Counted from the stretch's first letter, positions 32,378-44,207 are shown. The stretch is DNA of 64,000 nt from Cytidiella melzeri (GCA_022592445.1 JABYQR010000043.1:1-64000), one strand, 5' to 3'. The notes: generated by a model from the letters alone, not told the origin. A program made the numbers and translations.

Positions 32378-33142
32378 TTATAAGACGAGTGCGCCAGCGA
32401 GCATGCCTCCCACGACGGTAGCGACGCTCAAGAGCATTCTCTTGGACATGCCTGAAGAAGACATGCCCGCGGCGCTTGATTTAGAGCTGGTGGGCGATGC
32501 AGAGGTCGATGAGGTCGATGTCGGTGTTGCTACGGTGAAAGTGTGGCCAGCGAAGGAGGTCGTCATGCCAGATGAAGTGGCAATTGTAATTGCAGGCCCG
32601 TTGACAGATGTGACCTCGACCACGGGGACACCGCTCGCAGCTATAGAGGGGAAGGCTGTTGAGTAACTCTTGCGTTCACAGATGGCAACACACTCACTGA
32701 TGATAGTAGCGTACGCTGATTGCGTCTCGGTACCGAGAATGGATGTCACATCCGCAAAGACAGAGGACGCTGTGATAAAGCCATCGACAGTAAGACAACC
32801 TACAGACAGTCAATGAGGCCGATGGGGACTACTCACCTGTAGCTGACTCTCGGACAGATTCTACAACCGAGCCGACTGCAGCGGTCGCTGAGCTGATCTT
32901 GGAAACGACATCAGAAGTCGCGATGTCAAAATCCGAGGCAACGTCAGAGGTCGCCTCCTGGAACAATGAAGTGATCTCATCGAATACTAGTCATTTGCAA
33001 AGGGTGAATGTCAATATTCGGTTGGAACTCATGACTGCAAGGATATAACAGATCACTCACGACCGGGTGCAGGGGCGGGAGCCGCGCAGACGTTGACGGA
33101 AACGAACGACAGAATAGCGAGGACGGCAAATTTGGAGTACAT
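32378..33142 (-). CDS. Secreted, probably GPI-anchored Ser/Thr-rich protein
   Basis: Coding sequence complement(join(32378..32769, 32837..32986, 33061..33142)), 207 residues, introns 67 and 74 nt. It begins with a signal peptide (MYSKFAVLAILSFVSVNVCA) followed by a short APAPAPG stretch. The middle is a helical, Ser/Thr/Val-rich domain (FDEITSLFQEATSDVAS; SVVESVRESATASSVFADV). One pair of Cys stands at CVAIC. Then comes a Ser/Thr-rich stalk (STSSTSASPTSSKSSAAG) and a C-terminal hydrophobic tail (LLSVATVVGGMLAGALVL) after small residues, the pattern of a GPI signal. It would sit on the outer plasma membrane or cell wall. No family is recognised. Its 3' end faces the DUS2 3' end with 230 bp between stops. 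Confidence 0.75.
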
Positions 33143-33977
33143 ATCGAAAAAAAAAATCGTGCAAGGTGGTGAAAGAAAGTTTTTTCGAAGAAGCGAAAGA
33201 GAGAATAACACAATTGGGGACAGCACCGGGCTGTGAAAAGAAAACAAGTGGGTCAGAAGTCGAAGAAGAAAAAAATAAGGGAGACTTGGACTGAAGGTTC
33301 GGGCAACCGTTGGGCGAGAGTTTATATACCTGCGCGGTTGGAGACGACGGCACAGGGTTGAGTAATATATCTTCATGACAACATCTCTGCCAGTGTTTCA
33401 AGTGATGACTGCGTGCGCCGTTATTAATGGATCCCTCATCAAAACCGGTGGGTCCGTCGGTTTGCCCTCCAGCTGGCGGGTATACCCTGGTACAGCTTTG
33501 CACTGCCCATTGTAGCTCAAGGCTGTTCCGCCCATGCGTTGATGCTGATTTCAAACAAGTCTGTGTGCAAAACAAGTGTTTTCCAGTGGCACCAGGAGAG
33601 ACATAGCAGTGGTACTTACGCAATGTCGTGTTGTTGCAGTTGAAACGCGATGCTATATACTGTACATGGGCGATCGGATCATGTACGCGGGTACATCGGA
33701 TGTTCCAGTCTGCAGCGCCAACTATGCACTCACAAGAGAGGTGAAAGTCTGTGAACCAAGAGACATGCCGGTGGGCGTGAAGCAAACATGTTGTTACGGT
33801 GGTAGGTGAGTTGTAGGATAAGTAAAGACAGTTCACGGTAAACGCTCGAGCCACGACGCACTCGGCGGGTAAGTACAAATTTGTAGCGGAAAGGGATCCA
33901 AAACGATTGACGACGCATCATTGATGCTCAGATTGTACGATATATTAAAGAAGATTAAGGAGAGTAGCGTCGCAGAG
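33143..33977. other. Intergenic, no gene recognised
   Basis: Holds the upstream region of the GPI-type protein gene. Short frames on both strands lack splice or domain support. Confidence 0.5.
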
Positions 33978-35414
33978 TCATGGGGCATAAACGAGTCGTG
34001 GATACCAATTGGTACCGGTGTGTATGAGAAAATAGGTATGGGAGATGATGAGAGATGATGAGAGATGATGAAACGTAGATACAAAGATGTGGATGTTGGA
34101 CGAGGACGTGCGGGGATATGATACAGTAAGGGGGGCAAAGGTGCCCGGAGAAGAGGGAGAAAATGGGAGTTGGATTGTCATGGCGTTCTTCAGTCCATCG
34201 ACTTCTTGCAGCCGAAAGTCAACCCATGGATCGGGTACCCACGCTATCAGAGCAAGTATTAAATCGCGGCCTTTGAGGGGTTCTGATAGACCTCGTACCT
34301 TGATAGTTCTGAAGACGCGAATGTCCCTCATAACCTTGAGTTCAATGCCGCGAGTAGCACATGCGATTTTTACGGCAGCGAGCTGGGGATGCCGTTCGCC
34401 GTCCGCCCATAGCTGCAACGTAATCGAAGACAAGGCAGTGGAGCGCTTGATAGCTTGGACAACTGGCTGCAGCGGTGTCTCTTTGTCCACCGCAATGGCA
34501 AGACGCTCCAATGCGGCTGGGAGTAGTCGACGAACTCCTGGCGCTACCCATGCGTTCTCAAGGCGCAGCTCGCGGAGTTGAACGCAGCGCGCGAGTAAGC
34601 TGACGCCCTCCTGAGAAGCACAGGCTGGGAGAGCCAGCGACTCGAGCGTGTCGCAGTGTTCTGTAACGAGGTATTCCAGAAGAGCCACCGATGGTTCACG
34701 CTGGAACTCTAGAGCGCGTAGTGTGCCCTTGGAGTTGTGCAGAAGCCATTCGAGGAAGCCGATAGAAGGAGCAGTCTGGAAGTTCAACCGCACCTCCTGC
34801 AAGGCGCAATGGAAGGGCTCGAATAGTGGCGACGGAGGAGAAGGCGTTTTCCCACTGATCGCCAGGGCGGTGACAGATGGGAAGCTGTCGAGGAGCTGTA
34901 CGAGCGCACTCTCATCGTCTGACCAGTTGTCGAACCGGAGTGTCGAAATGCGGGAGGCGTCACGGAGGGTGGACAGTACGTCTGTGCTGAATGCCGACGT
35001 AGAAGAAGTTGATCGAGCCTCGCCTGCAGCAATCGCTATATGCCCAGAGCTTGCCGGAATGCTGAATAGCGCAAGGTGCAGACACTGGAGATTGGTGCAC
35101 ATGGCCACCGCTTTGGCAAACGCGTTCATGGAGAGACCGCGAGGCTGTTTTGCATCCACGATGCAATGCATCCGTTTTACGGCACTGGCAAGCGCACGGC
35201 CGCGAGGCGACGCACTGTGTACCGCAATCTGGAAGCTGTTGAAGGCCATCTCGCTGCGTAAAGTGACCTGCCGGAACAGCAACTCCTGTGCCGCAAACGA
35301 CCAGTCCTTGCATACAAGAGCAGAGCTCGTCAGGAGGTTCTTCTTGGTGGTCTCATCTTCGCCATCGCCGGCGTAGGTGAGGATGTGAATGACCACTTCG
35401 ATGGGAATATGCAT
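33978..35414 (-). CDS. F-box-like / leucine-rich repeat protein
   Basis: A single-exon frame of 478 residues from ATG 35414. It opens with an F-box-like helix set (IPIEVVIHILTYAG, SALVCKDWSFAAQELLF), then repeated leucine-rich segments (LQCLHLALFSIP, ISTLRFDNWSDDE, LESLALPACASQEG, LRELRLENAWVAP, LERLAIAV). Such basidiomycete proteins usually bind Skp1 through the F-box and recruit a target to an SCF ubiquitin ligase; the target is unknown. The last about 55 residues become Ser/His/Ile-rich and lie over a GAGAGATGAT-type repeat (34040-34075), so the true C-terminus may end earlier through an unseen intron. The gene is convergent to nothing on its 3' side. Confidence 0.7.
   Translation of the reverse strand: MHIPIEVVIHILTYAGDGEDETTKKNLLTSSALVCKDWSFAAQELLFRQVTLRSEMAFNSFQIAVHSASPRGRALASAVKRMHCIVDAKQPRGLSMNAFAKAVAMCTNLQCLHLALFSIPASSGHIAIAAGEARSTSSTSAFSTDVLSTLRDASRISTLRFDNWSDDESALVQLLDSFPSVTALAISGKTPSPPSPLFEPFHCALQEVRLNFQTAPSIGFLEWLLHNSKGTLRALEFQREPSVALLEYLVTEHCDTLESLALPACASQEGVSLLARCVQLRELRLENAWVAPGVRRLLPAALERLAIAVDKETPLQPVVQAIKRSTALSSITLQLWADGERHPQLAAVKIACATRGIELKVMRDIRVFRTIKVRGLSEPLKGRDLILALIAWVPDPWVDFRLQEVDGLKNAMTIQLPFSPSSPGTFAPLTVSYPRTSSSNIHIFVSTFHHLSSSLIISHTYFLIHTGTNWYPRLVYAP
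34040..34073. repeat. Short tandem repeat (GAGAGATGAT)n
   Basis: Three to four copies of a 10-11 bp unit at the 3' end of the F-box-like frame. Confidence 0.6.
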
Positions 35415-37225
35415 GGGACGTTGGGGACGTTGAAGAGGGAGAGTTGCGTGAGTACATGGTGATTGAACGTGATGGTCTTGTGGGATTGTATCCGAGGGAG
35501 AAGCACGTTGGGATAGCTGATATAATTACAAGTCAATGTAGGTGTGCGGGTTTACTACAGACATGTCGAACTCACCAATCGAGTGGGTGAGCGGAGGTAG
35601 TGTAAGAAATGAAAGATGCCCATCTCAGCCTACACTAGGAAAATGAACAGAGGCTCTCCCGAGAGGAACAAAGGAGGGGAAGGGTGAGAGGGAGGTCGGC
35701 GCTGTCATCGCGTTGTTGTTCCTTTTGTACGGGTGCTGCGAGCTCAGGTTGGGGCTGACGGTCAGGGTCCGGTATGAAATGGAGCCACGCCCTCGCTTGT
35801 CGGGTGTGACTACCAAAGCGCCCATCAGCACTGCCGTGACGGGCGGGATTCCTTCCCCATTTGGCAGCATCCCGACGATTTCTCTCTGACTCCGAGTCGG
35901 AGTATGTTGCGCTTCTCTCTCTCAGCACAGCTGCCCTCGTATTCGCCTCTCCTCTCAGACTCGAGTCAGCCTCTCCTGGGGCAGACGAACTACGCGCGGC
36001 CGACAAAAAACATGACCAACGGTGAGTACGAAGTCTACATGCCGTTACTAACCACTGCGCACCGGCTACCACACGTCACGGCAACCTCAGCTGTCGGGCG
36101 TAGCTTTTGACATCCGGTCAGTGGGAGTCACATCTGCGCGCTCCCCGCCACAATGTCCGGCGTGTTTTTACATGTAAGCAAAGGGTGATACAAGTCGTGT
36201 GTAACACGCACGCCTGTTGAACTTTTCCATAGACTGATGCTTCACTGGCTGTAGGTTGACAGATTGGTACATGCACTGCCCTCCTGGGTAGTGTCAGGTT
36301 ATCCCTGGGAAACGGACAGCAAGATCACATTGTTCGACGGAGCTCAGCAGCCCGCTTTTACAATTTTTTTTAAAAAAAGGCAATGCATATGCAACAAGTA
36401 GTGTTCCCCGATGTCAGAATTATGTCCGCCAGACATCGCCGTGGCGTGCAGGAAATTCGTTCTGATACTGCGAGGACACCGCACGTTCAAGTTCAGCCAC
36501 GAGCATCAGAGGGCTGTATACGTGATTGGTGCGTCGGCCACCCAAGTGTGCTTCCAAGCCTACACCCGTACAGAAGATACGACAGATTCCTTCAAGTTGC
36601 GGCTCTGTCAACAACACAATACCGATGCGATTACTAGCCGACATACCCGCTACACTCAGTCATGCTGGCCACAATTGACTGTGAAGTGACTTTCGTCTTC
36701 CAGGGTCAGCCCAGCTTCCTCGATTGGAACTCGAAGCTCCGGTGTCGCGGTGATGTTCTTTGCCCAATGACTGGATCTTGCTTTGTATGGTTCTGTTTGT
36801 GATTGTCTCTTTACAGGCTGGATCGAGGACAGGAACACCTGAAATAAGATACTCAAAACGCTGATATTCCAGCACCTCACCGAGGCACGTGCTGGTACCC
36901 GGGCGACGTACATGCCGAGTTACTGCAATGGTTATCGACGGGGTATACAAGTAGGTACGTAGTAGCGTGATAGTGCTCTGCATTCCTGAATGTGTTACTA
37001 CACCCTCTCACGTCGCACTCTTTAGTCAATAATATCGATTTCTCCTCAAGGTAAAGGATGCTTGACCCATAAGCCAGGTGAATGTGTGAGGAAGGCGCCT
37101 TATACGCGTATAATCAAGCATCACCCATCCCGTCTCCCATGGCCGTCGCTCTTCAACAGATGTCAAGGTAAATTCCGCATAACGTACATTGTTTTCAGGT
37201 GGTGTCTACATGAACGTCGCTGAGT
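35415..37225. other. 1.8-kb region without a recognised gene
   Basis: Small frames exist on the plus strand at 35904-36110 and 36411-36689 and on the minus strand at 36420-36644 and 36656-36913. One has a good-looking donor (GGTGAGTACG at 36021), but none has a recognisable domain. A T8A8-like palindrome stands at 36365-36380. The part next to 37225 is the 3' flank of the malic enzyme gene. Confidence 0.4.
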
Positions 37226-39485
37226 CTAGCGCTCGCCATTCGGATCGTACACGTAGGTGCCGTACACAGGCTTCCACTGCTTCTCCTTTGCTTTCTCCCT
37301 GACCTCATCCTTCTTCCAGTCCACATCCGCATTTCCCTCTTCGATCGCCTGCTCCGCCACTGCGATCGCAACTTCAAGGTTGACATCAGGGGCATCAGCG
37401 AACTCTGGGAGAAGAGCGTCCTCAGGGTTCTTCAGAGCAGGAGAAAGTGAAGCTAGGCGTCGAGCTCCCGCGATGATCATTGTGTCTGTCAATGTGCGAG
37501 ACTTGGACAGCATGGCACCGAAGCCAAGGCCAGGGTAGATGAGTGCATCTGAAAATAATTGTCAGGGACGATGTGCCTACAAAGCGAGGGTAACTATACT
37601 GACTGTTACACTCAGCCACACTTACAAGCCAGATGGTCAATCAGTATCCCTGTCTAACAGAGATATCTAAAAGTCACGCACATGTACTCCTTGCCGTTAG
37701 GCAGTTTGCATGGAGGGAAGGGGCTTCCAGTTGCCAAGAGCGCCTTTCCATCTGTCCAGTCCGTGGCATCCTGCGGTTTGACTTCGTGCAAGCGACTTGG
37801 ATTAGACAGTGGAAATATGATTGGCCTGTCCACGTGCTTCGCCATTTCCCGCACGACCTCTTCTGTGAACGCACCAGCCTGTGTGGAACACCCAATCAAC
37901 ACAGTCGGGTGGATCGCCTTAACCACCTCGAGCAAGCTGATCTCTCCATTTCCGTTAGCCTGAACCTGTGTCCATTCGTCATCAGGTCGCACAAAGTCCT
38001 TTACAGCATCTCGAATCTTCTCCGGTCCTAGTGCCTCTCGAATGAGGCCGAACTTGTCAATCAAGTAGAAACGTTTATTGGCTTCGGCGACGTCCATCCC
38101 GTCTGTTGCCACGATGCCATCCCGGAGCTGACGCGCGATACCAAGACCAGCAGAACCGGCGCCGTAGATGATGATGCGCTGGTCGCAAAGCTTCGACTTC
38201 GTCACGCCCACGGCCGACATCAGACAAGCCATGGTGACCGCGCCTGTGCCTTGACTTTTGGAAAACTCGTAAGCCGAGGGAGCGGAAAGTATAGTACGAA
38301 CAGCTTACACATCGTCGTTGAATACTGCATGCGCATCTCTATACTTTTCCAACAGTCGATAAGCGTTTGTGACACCAAAGTCTTCAAAGTGCAATAAACT
38401 GTGGGGGTAATACTTTCTCACGACTTGCACGAACCTGTGTCACTAGCTTGAGTATTGCGTGCGAGGGAGTTCGTATTTTATGCTCACTTGTCGATAAAAA
38501 CGTCGTAGCTTTCTCCGCGGATCCGACTATGGGGCCAACCCTGCAAGATGCTGATCAGACCGCTGCTCGCGGTATATGCGTGTACATGTGACATACGACA
38601 TATAGAGGATCGTTAAGCAGATCCTCGTTGTTGGTTCCCACGTCGAGGGTCACGGCCAGGGTTTTCGACGGGTTCATTCCGGCCAGTAAGCTAGGGAAAC
38701 GGTCGTTAGTTAGGTGTAGTACTATACCTCGAAGGTCTACGCACGTGTATATGGCGGACTTGGCTGAGGAAATCTGTGGCAAGCTCAGCAGTTGATACCT
38801 GCAACACTGTACTGACGTACACCAATGCCCTACCGGTATATCAGAAACAGTGAGACAGGAATGGCGACGCTCCTGCTCACCCCTACGCCTTGATCACCGA
38901 TCCCGAGAATTGCTTCGGCATCGGAGCAGACGATCAGGTCAATTTCACGATCCTTGGTCTGTTCCAAGAAGTCCTCCTCGAGACTATCTTGGTCTGTAAA
39001 TGTGAGATAGAGCCCCTCGCTCCGTCTAAACAAATGGGAGTAATTTGAGATTGCTTCGGCCTGTAGAGAGGTTAAGAAGAGAGTCATTTGATCATGATCA
39101 TGAGCGAACATGTATACCTCGGTCGGTGTGTAGATTATGGGGATCAGCTCCCGAAGGTGGCGCGAGATGAGGGAGTAATACAAGACCCAGTTCTGTTCCC
39201 TCAAGCTCTGCAAGAATGTGTTCTTTGCGATATCGGTCTGCTGCGATTCGAGCTGATCTATCGCGCGTTGGCATTGCTCGTCGAGGGTGTTGATTCGATG
39301 GGGCAATCGGCCTGTAAGGCCAAATGCATGACGTTCTTCTTCCGTGAAGGCGGTGCCTAGTAAGTAGATATAAGTGCTTGCGAATGGTATAAATCTGAGG
39401 GTGTTTGTTTACCTTTGTTAAAAGTGGGATTTGCCAAGAGTGCGCCTCCCCTGAGGGCGACGCGAAAGACGGGGTCGGACGCCAT
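37226..39485 (-). CDS. MAE1: Malic enzyme (NAD(P)-dependent, decarboxylating)
   Basis: Eleven exons on the minus strand: 39485-39413, 39356-39118, 39060-38881, 38829-38823, 38763-38745, 38690-38597, 38540-38488, 38434-38309, 38254-37682, 37620-37604, 37548-37226; 567 residues, sum in frame. Family marks: [85 protein letters not shown], dinucleotide loop [62 protein letters not shown]. It converts malate to pyruvate, CO2 and NAD(P)H. Exons of 7, 19 and 17 nt are needed; the 7-nt exon (38829-38823) leaves the GIG region shorter than usual, so that junction is the least certain. The 57-nt intron 39061-39117 is in phase and stop-free. Confidence 0.85.
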
Positions 39486-39883
39486 CTTGTGGGCTCGTTC
39501 GCTGGTAGAGGTTGAAGAGACGGAAATTGGAGCAATGGGGCCTGCTGGTTGGACGCTATATATACGCTCCTCAGAGTTTGTACAAGTTGCCAGTTATCGT
39601 ATATCGGACGTCGTCATCGAGACTAGCGGTTGCACTCCTCCGGGGCCAGCATGAGTTTGGAGAGATGCGCGCAGGACCTGGTTTCATCTCAGCCAGCTCT
39701 AGAGCAAGTCGAAGGAGCCAAACAAATCATCGTGGAGACCGACATGAAAGCAGAGTGACGTAAGTCGGTTTACGCTGATCGCAAAGCACCCAGATCTGCC
39801 CTGCGATCTAGCAATTTACTACTCGAGCGTCTGCTATCATTTTTGGTTCTCTTACTATTTGCAAGCCATCGTTCTGCGCGAAC
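39486..39883. promoter_or_regulatory. Divergent promoter region, malic enzyme / RRB1
   Basis: 398 bp between the two start codons. A TATATAC at about 39549-39556 is the only TATA-like motif noticed. Confidence 0.4.
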
Positions 39884-41595
39884 ATGTCGAAACGCACAGC
39901 AACAGAGCTCCAGGAGCCGTCTGCGAGCCTTGAGCCCACAGGCAAAAAGCCCTTTCGCAGTGAGGCGAGGAATATACCACAGGACGAGATGGGCGAGTTC
40001 GAAGATGGCTGGGAGGACGAGTACGAGAGCGATGAAGAGGTCGTAGATGGCGAGAATGGTGATGGTGAGCGCATGAGCATCAATAGCAATGCATTTCTTG
40101 ACTCAACGAAGCGTAGGCATGGAGGTAGACGAGGAAGTGTTGCCCGCCATCGAAGAATCTGAAGAGCAACCCCCTGCACCAGACGTCTTCATCCCTGGTG
40201 TGCATCAGCTTGGCAAGGACGAGATATTGGAGCCAGACGAGTCGGTGTACATCATGCGACACTCCATGAATGTCAACTGGCCATGTTTATCCTTTGATGT
40301 CCTCCGAGACAACTTGGGTGACGAACGCCAGAGGTTTCCAGCCACCGCATATATCGTTACTGGCACACAGGCTGATCTTGCCAAGAACAACGAGATAGTT
40401 GTGTACAAAATGAGCTCTCTGCACAAAACCCAAAAATTATCAGGTGAGCATCGACCTATATTCAAATATGATTGTCATGTTCATCTGCAGTGTCTCTCCA
40501 GACGACTCCGATGATGAGGATGAAGAGGACGAGGACGCGCTCGACGAGGATCCCGTGTTAGAGTTCCGCTCTATGCCTCATCTAGGAGGCGTGAACCGTG
40601 TTCGCGCACAACCACTACCTCGCTCGTCTCCATTACCTCCCGTTGCACACCCATACTACGTCGCAAGTTGGTCAGAAACCGGTAAAGTGCACATCTGGGA
40701 CGTCCGTCCTCTCATCGAGTCGCTCGAAGTTCCTGGCTATACCCCCTTGCACTCAAGAACACATACTCCTGCGTTCACGATTAACAGCCACGGCCGTGCG
40801 GAAGGTTTTGCGATGGATTGGGCATCCTCGGGCGATTCAAGCCCATCGGCTCTCCGTTTGCTAACAGGCGACGCTAACTCAAACATATATCTCACTACTA
40901 CCACCCCCTCGGGCTTTAACGCGCTCTCACGCCCATACGTCTCCCATACCTCCAGCGTTGAAGACCTTCAGTGGAGCCCGTCAGAACCCACCATCTTTGC
41001 GTCATGTTCCGCAGACCAGAGCGTGCGGATATGGGACGTGCGAAGTAAGGACAAGAAAAGTGTCACGGGCATTGAGAGGGCACATGAGAGCGACGTCAAC
41101 GTCATCAGCTGGAACCGAGCGACGTCCTATCTGTTGCTCAGCGGTGGCGATGAAGGAGGCATCAATACATGGGATCTCCGGAATGTGAAGAAAAAGGGGT
41201 AGGTCACACACTCGCGCTCTGCATCCTTAGATCTCAACGTTCGAAAACTCTTTCACAGAGCCTCCGCACCAGATCCCACCCCCGTTGCTTCTTTTCAATG
41301 GCACACACAGCCGATCACGTCTATCGAGTGGCACCCTACGGAAGACTCCATATTTGCTGCTTCGGGAGCCGACGACCAGGTCACACTTTGGGATCTTGCT
41401 GTCGAACAAGACGACGAGGAGAGCGGTGCGATGGACGACACGCCTGAGGGCGGGAAAGCTGTGCCGTCACAGCTTCTGTTCGTGCACCAAGGTCAAAAGG
41501 ATGTCAAAGAGGTCCATTGGCACCCGCAAATTCCAGGTGCCGTCATTTCGACAGCGCTCGACGGTTTTAATATTTTCAAGACGATATCTGTCTGA
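39884..41595 (+). CDS. RRB1: Ribosome assembly protein Rrb1 (GRWD1 homologue)
   Basis: Coding sequence join(39884..40064, 40117..40443, 40502..41198, 41259..41595), 513 residues, introns 52, 58 and 60 nt. The N-terminal region is acidic (EDGWEDEYESDEEVVDGEN), followed by VFIPGVHQLGKDEILEPDES and MNVNWPCLSFDVLRD, marks of the CAF1C/H4-binding N-domain of Rrb1. A second acid run precedes the WD40 propeller (VHIWDVRPL, EDLQWSPSEPTIFASCSAD, SVRIWDVRSK, GGINTWDLRN, QVTLWDLAVE). The end GFNIFKTISV is typical. Rrb1 is the dedicated chaperone of ribosomal protein uL3 (Rpl3) and delivers it to pre-60S particles in the nucleolus. It is convergent with the PA28 gene, 161 bp between stops. Confidence 0.92.
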
Positions 41596-41756
41596 GGCGA
41601 GCCGCCGTCGGAGAAATGTCTGTGTATTGGGGAGATGTATTGGTCGCCAGCGTATCATCATTTGTTGTGGTGTAGATCTATGTGTGACAAACAGTCGAAT
41701 GAACTGCAATGCAAGTGGTGTCCGCTAGTCATTCGTGGAATGCAGATGAAAGAGCT

Positions 41757-43098
41757 CTAATACAAGCCACTCGAGTTGTTACCCTTAGGAGAGCGAATCT
41801 GGAGAAAAATCAGCTTAGCATGGTATCTCACCCAGTCATGTCGGGCCTACCTTGTTGATGTTCTTATGCAAGATATCTGTCAAGATAGCGTAAACATTTC
41901 GGATGTCAAAGAGGTTCTGGCGCGCGATGTATAACTGTCTCTGGTCGTGCTCTTTGAGAGCCAACTATTTGCACGATAATGAGGGGGTCAGAAAATCAGG
42001 CGGATGTCGGTATCTGCGACGCACAGTGTAATCCTCGATATGAGGGTACTTGATCAACTTTGAGCAGAGCTTGGCTCGGGCCAAGTGGCTCTGACGTGCG
42101 GAATCACGGAGGTTGTATGCGCTCTCCTGGGAGCGGTGAAGTTCCGTGAGGACCTCTGTGTATGTCGAGCTGAGCACGTTACAAGAAAACTAAGCGAGCG
42201 AGGACAAACCTTCTTGGATCTGGACACCTAACAAGACGCGCTCATTGAGAAATCGTATCCGGAGAATGCGTTGAGTGGGACTGACCGAAGTTGTCTCCGC
42301 TGAGTGCAAACTGTGTATTAGTAGGTTTCGTGTGCAGAAACATCGTAGGCAGCTCACTCTTCGATCCTGGAAGTCAAATGATCGAATTCAGCTGTGGCTT
42401 TACTGAGAAATTACCACGTACGACTTACTTTGGCATAGACAAATTAATCCACAGCTTGACTTTGTCCTATAAAGAGATCACTGAGTTTTCCGCTATACTC
42501 ACACCCGGTCCTTGGTGAAGAACTCACAATGGACTCGGCTAATTCTTCGCATTCCTTCTTGACAATACCATGAACAGTAGCTAGATGCTTGTTCGCTACC
42601 ATGTGGTTGTAGTATCGTGCACCGTCACCTAATGCGTTTGTCGAGGTCAGGAAATGACTCCTGTTAGTCTTTCCGTCGTCGAGCTTCCGTTTCTTAGACT
42701 CAGGCTCGTCTGCCAGAGAGCCTGATGGAGGAGGATAGACTGTTGTGTCCGTCACAGACATGTGAGAGAAATGGAATGGGGATGACGGAGAAGCCGTTGA
42801 ATCTATTAATTGTTGTAATTCCCTGAGAATAGTAGACCATCAGCGTCGTACTTTTGACGAAACGGGACGACTCACAGAATCTGTCAAAACATATTAGCTC
42901 ACGGATTGTTACTGTGTACACTGATTTCCCTCACCTTGGTAGGGAACGTCTTGAATAGAACCTCCTCTGCCACTAAGGAGGAGCTTTTATGGAATTCCTG
43001 GAAGCAAGTCAGAGTCACCACCGCCTGCCAGTCCGGCGCGAACAACTCACATCTAGTTTCTTCTTAATATCCTTGTCTAGTTTCAGCTTTTCGGACAT
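41757..43098 (-). CDS. Proteasome activator PA28-gamma-like (REG)
   Basis: Eleven exons: 43098-43051, 42997-42935, 42880-42876, 42822-42528, 42466-42429, 42366-42358, 42299-42286, 42227-42210, 42155-42025, 41964-41851, 41798-41757; 258 residues, sum in frame. The start SEKLKLDKDIKKKLD and TFPTK-ILELQQLI match PA28-alpha. After a basic, Pro/Ser loop with KKRKLDD (possible nuclear signal, as in PA28-gamma) comes PA28-beta: RYYNHMVANKHLATVHGIVK, KVKLWINLSMPK, IEDGDNFGVQIQEEV, LHRSQESAYNLRD, KLIKYPHIEDYTLALKEHD, FDIRNVYAILTDILHKN. PA28-gamma forms a heptamer on the 20S proteasome and opens it without ATP. Length fits animal PA28-gamma (about 254). Exons of 5, 9, 14 and 18 nt are needed. Confidence 0.9.
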
Positions 43099-44207
43099 TA
43101 CTTGGAGAACGCTTTCTGATGATACGAGAGTCTTGGAGGTGGTATGGTTTAGACCTGAGAGTTTCGTAACAGGCGCGACAGCGGCCCAGCCTCTCACGAC
43201 ATCCGAGTCCCAATTTGGTCACCGGCGGCCTTCGAGCAGACTCCGCGCTCGAGTGGTTGGTTCGCTCTATCATGATACATGAATTATTGCAGCCTGGAAG
43301 CACAAGCACGGTAAGCAACGCGCAACAACATTATCGCATATATCATCTTAGCCTTATCATACACCTCATTGAGCTGTTTCGCTCACTACCACTGGCGGTC
43401 CTTGCTTGATCATCTGCACGACGAGCGGTGGGCTGCCACTACCACCGTGCCTCAGGCTCTGTCGAGGACAAAGAGATGTTGGAGAGGGAAAAGTGTATGA
43501 GGTGAATTCACTGGGAACCTCAGCTGCTCTAAACCTTAGTGTGGACATCGACGGAAACTGATGTTCCTCGTGGATAATTCGCGGACTTGGCCACTCACGG
43601 CGAATATTAGCACTCCGCGGTTAGTACACAAATTACTTCACGATATGTGTTTTGTACTATGCTGGCGCAACACTCATTTGGGATGCGAGCGACAATTGCG
43701 ATACACATTTATTCGCAGGCGATACTTACAAATACATACGAAAAATTGTGACTGCAGATTCATATGCAAAGCACTGTAGTGCAATATGTCTCATGCTTGA
43801 CACAACATTCGGCAACTTATACGTAGAGGATGAAGTAGACTGGAGCACAGAAACCAAAACCTTGCCATGGCATACATATCCAACATGCATGGCGAGGCTG
43901 AGCTCGGAGAAGTAGTTTCGCAGGCTCTTGCCTTATTGGGCCGCTGATTAGACGCTAATACAACAGCCTGAGTGCCAGTGAGTGAGCCCTCTAATATCTA
44001 TTACGCATGCTGCCACTACCAACATCCCACCTCAGCAAGCCACTGACTCTTGGTCAACCGTATTACCTGTGATACTCTCCTATGTCTAACATCTTGTACT
44101 AATCAGTTCGAACGAAACGAAGCGTGACTATTCAACTTCTCTGAACCGGTGGCTGAATCATCGCGATTGTTGCGTAAAGGAGAGACTGCGCGGCACCGTT
44201 GATTGCA
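43099..44207. other. Intergenic, promoters of PA28-like and TAF1 genes
   Basis: 1.1 kb between divergent starts. A plus-strand frame at 43652-43915 (88 codons, DASDNCDTHLFAGDTYKYI) has no recognised domain and no start context; it could be a remnant exon. No element ends were found. Confidence 0.4.

Noticed and set aside
35904..36110. Plus-strand small gene with a good splice donor
   Set aside because: Splicing gives only about 45 residues without domain or conservation evidence.
36411..36983. Possible genes on either strand near 36.4-37.0 kb
   Set aside because: Both strands give protein-like stretches, but no domain, no start context and no consistent intron set.
38799..38820. A 22-nt intron in the malic enzyme gene that would restore GIG-VST
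   Set aside because: Too short to be spliced; all other introns are 47 nt or longer. A 7-nt exon between two normal introns fits better.
40444..40490. RRB1 intron ending at 40490
   Set aside because: It breaks the frame; the acceptor at 40501 keeps the acidic stretch in phase.
43652..43915. 88-codon plus-strand frame between PA28-like gene and TAF1
   Set aside because: No recognised domain and no splice link to TAF1, whose first exons are explained without it.
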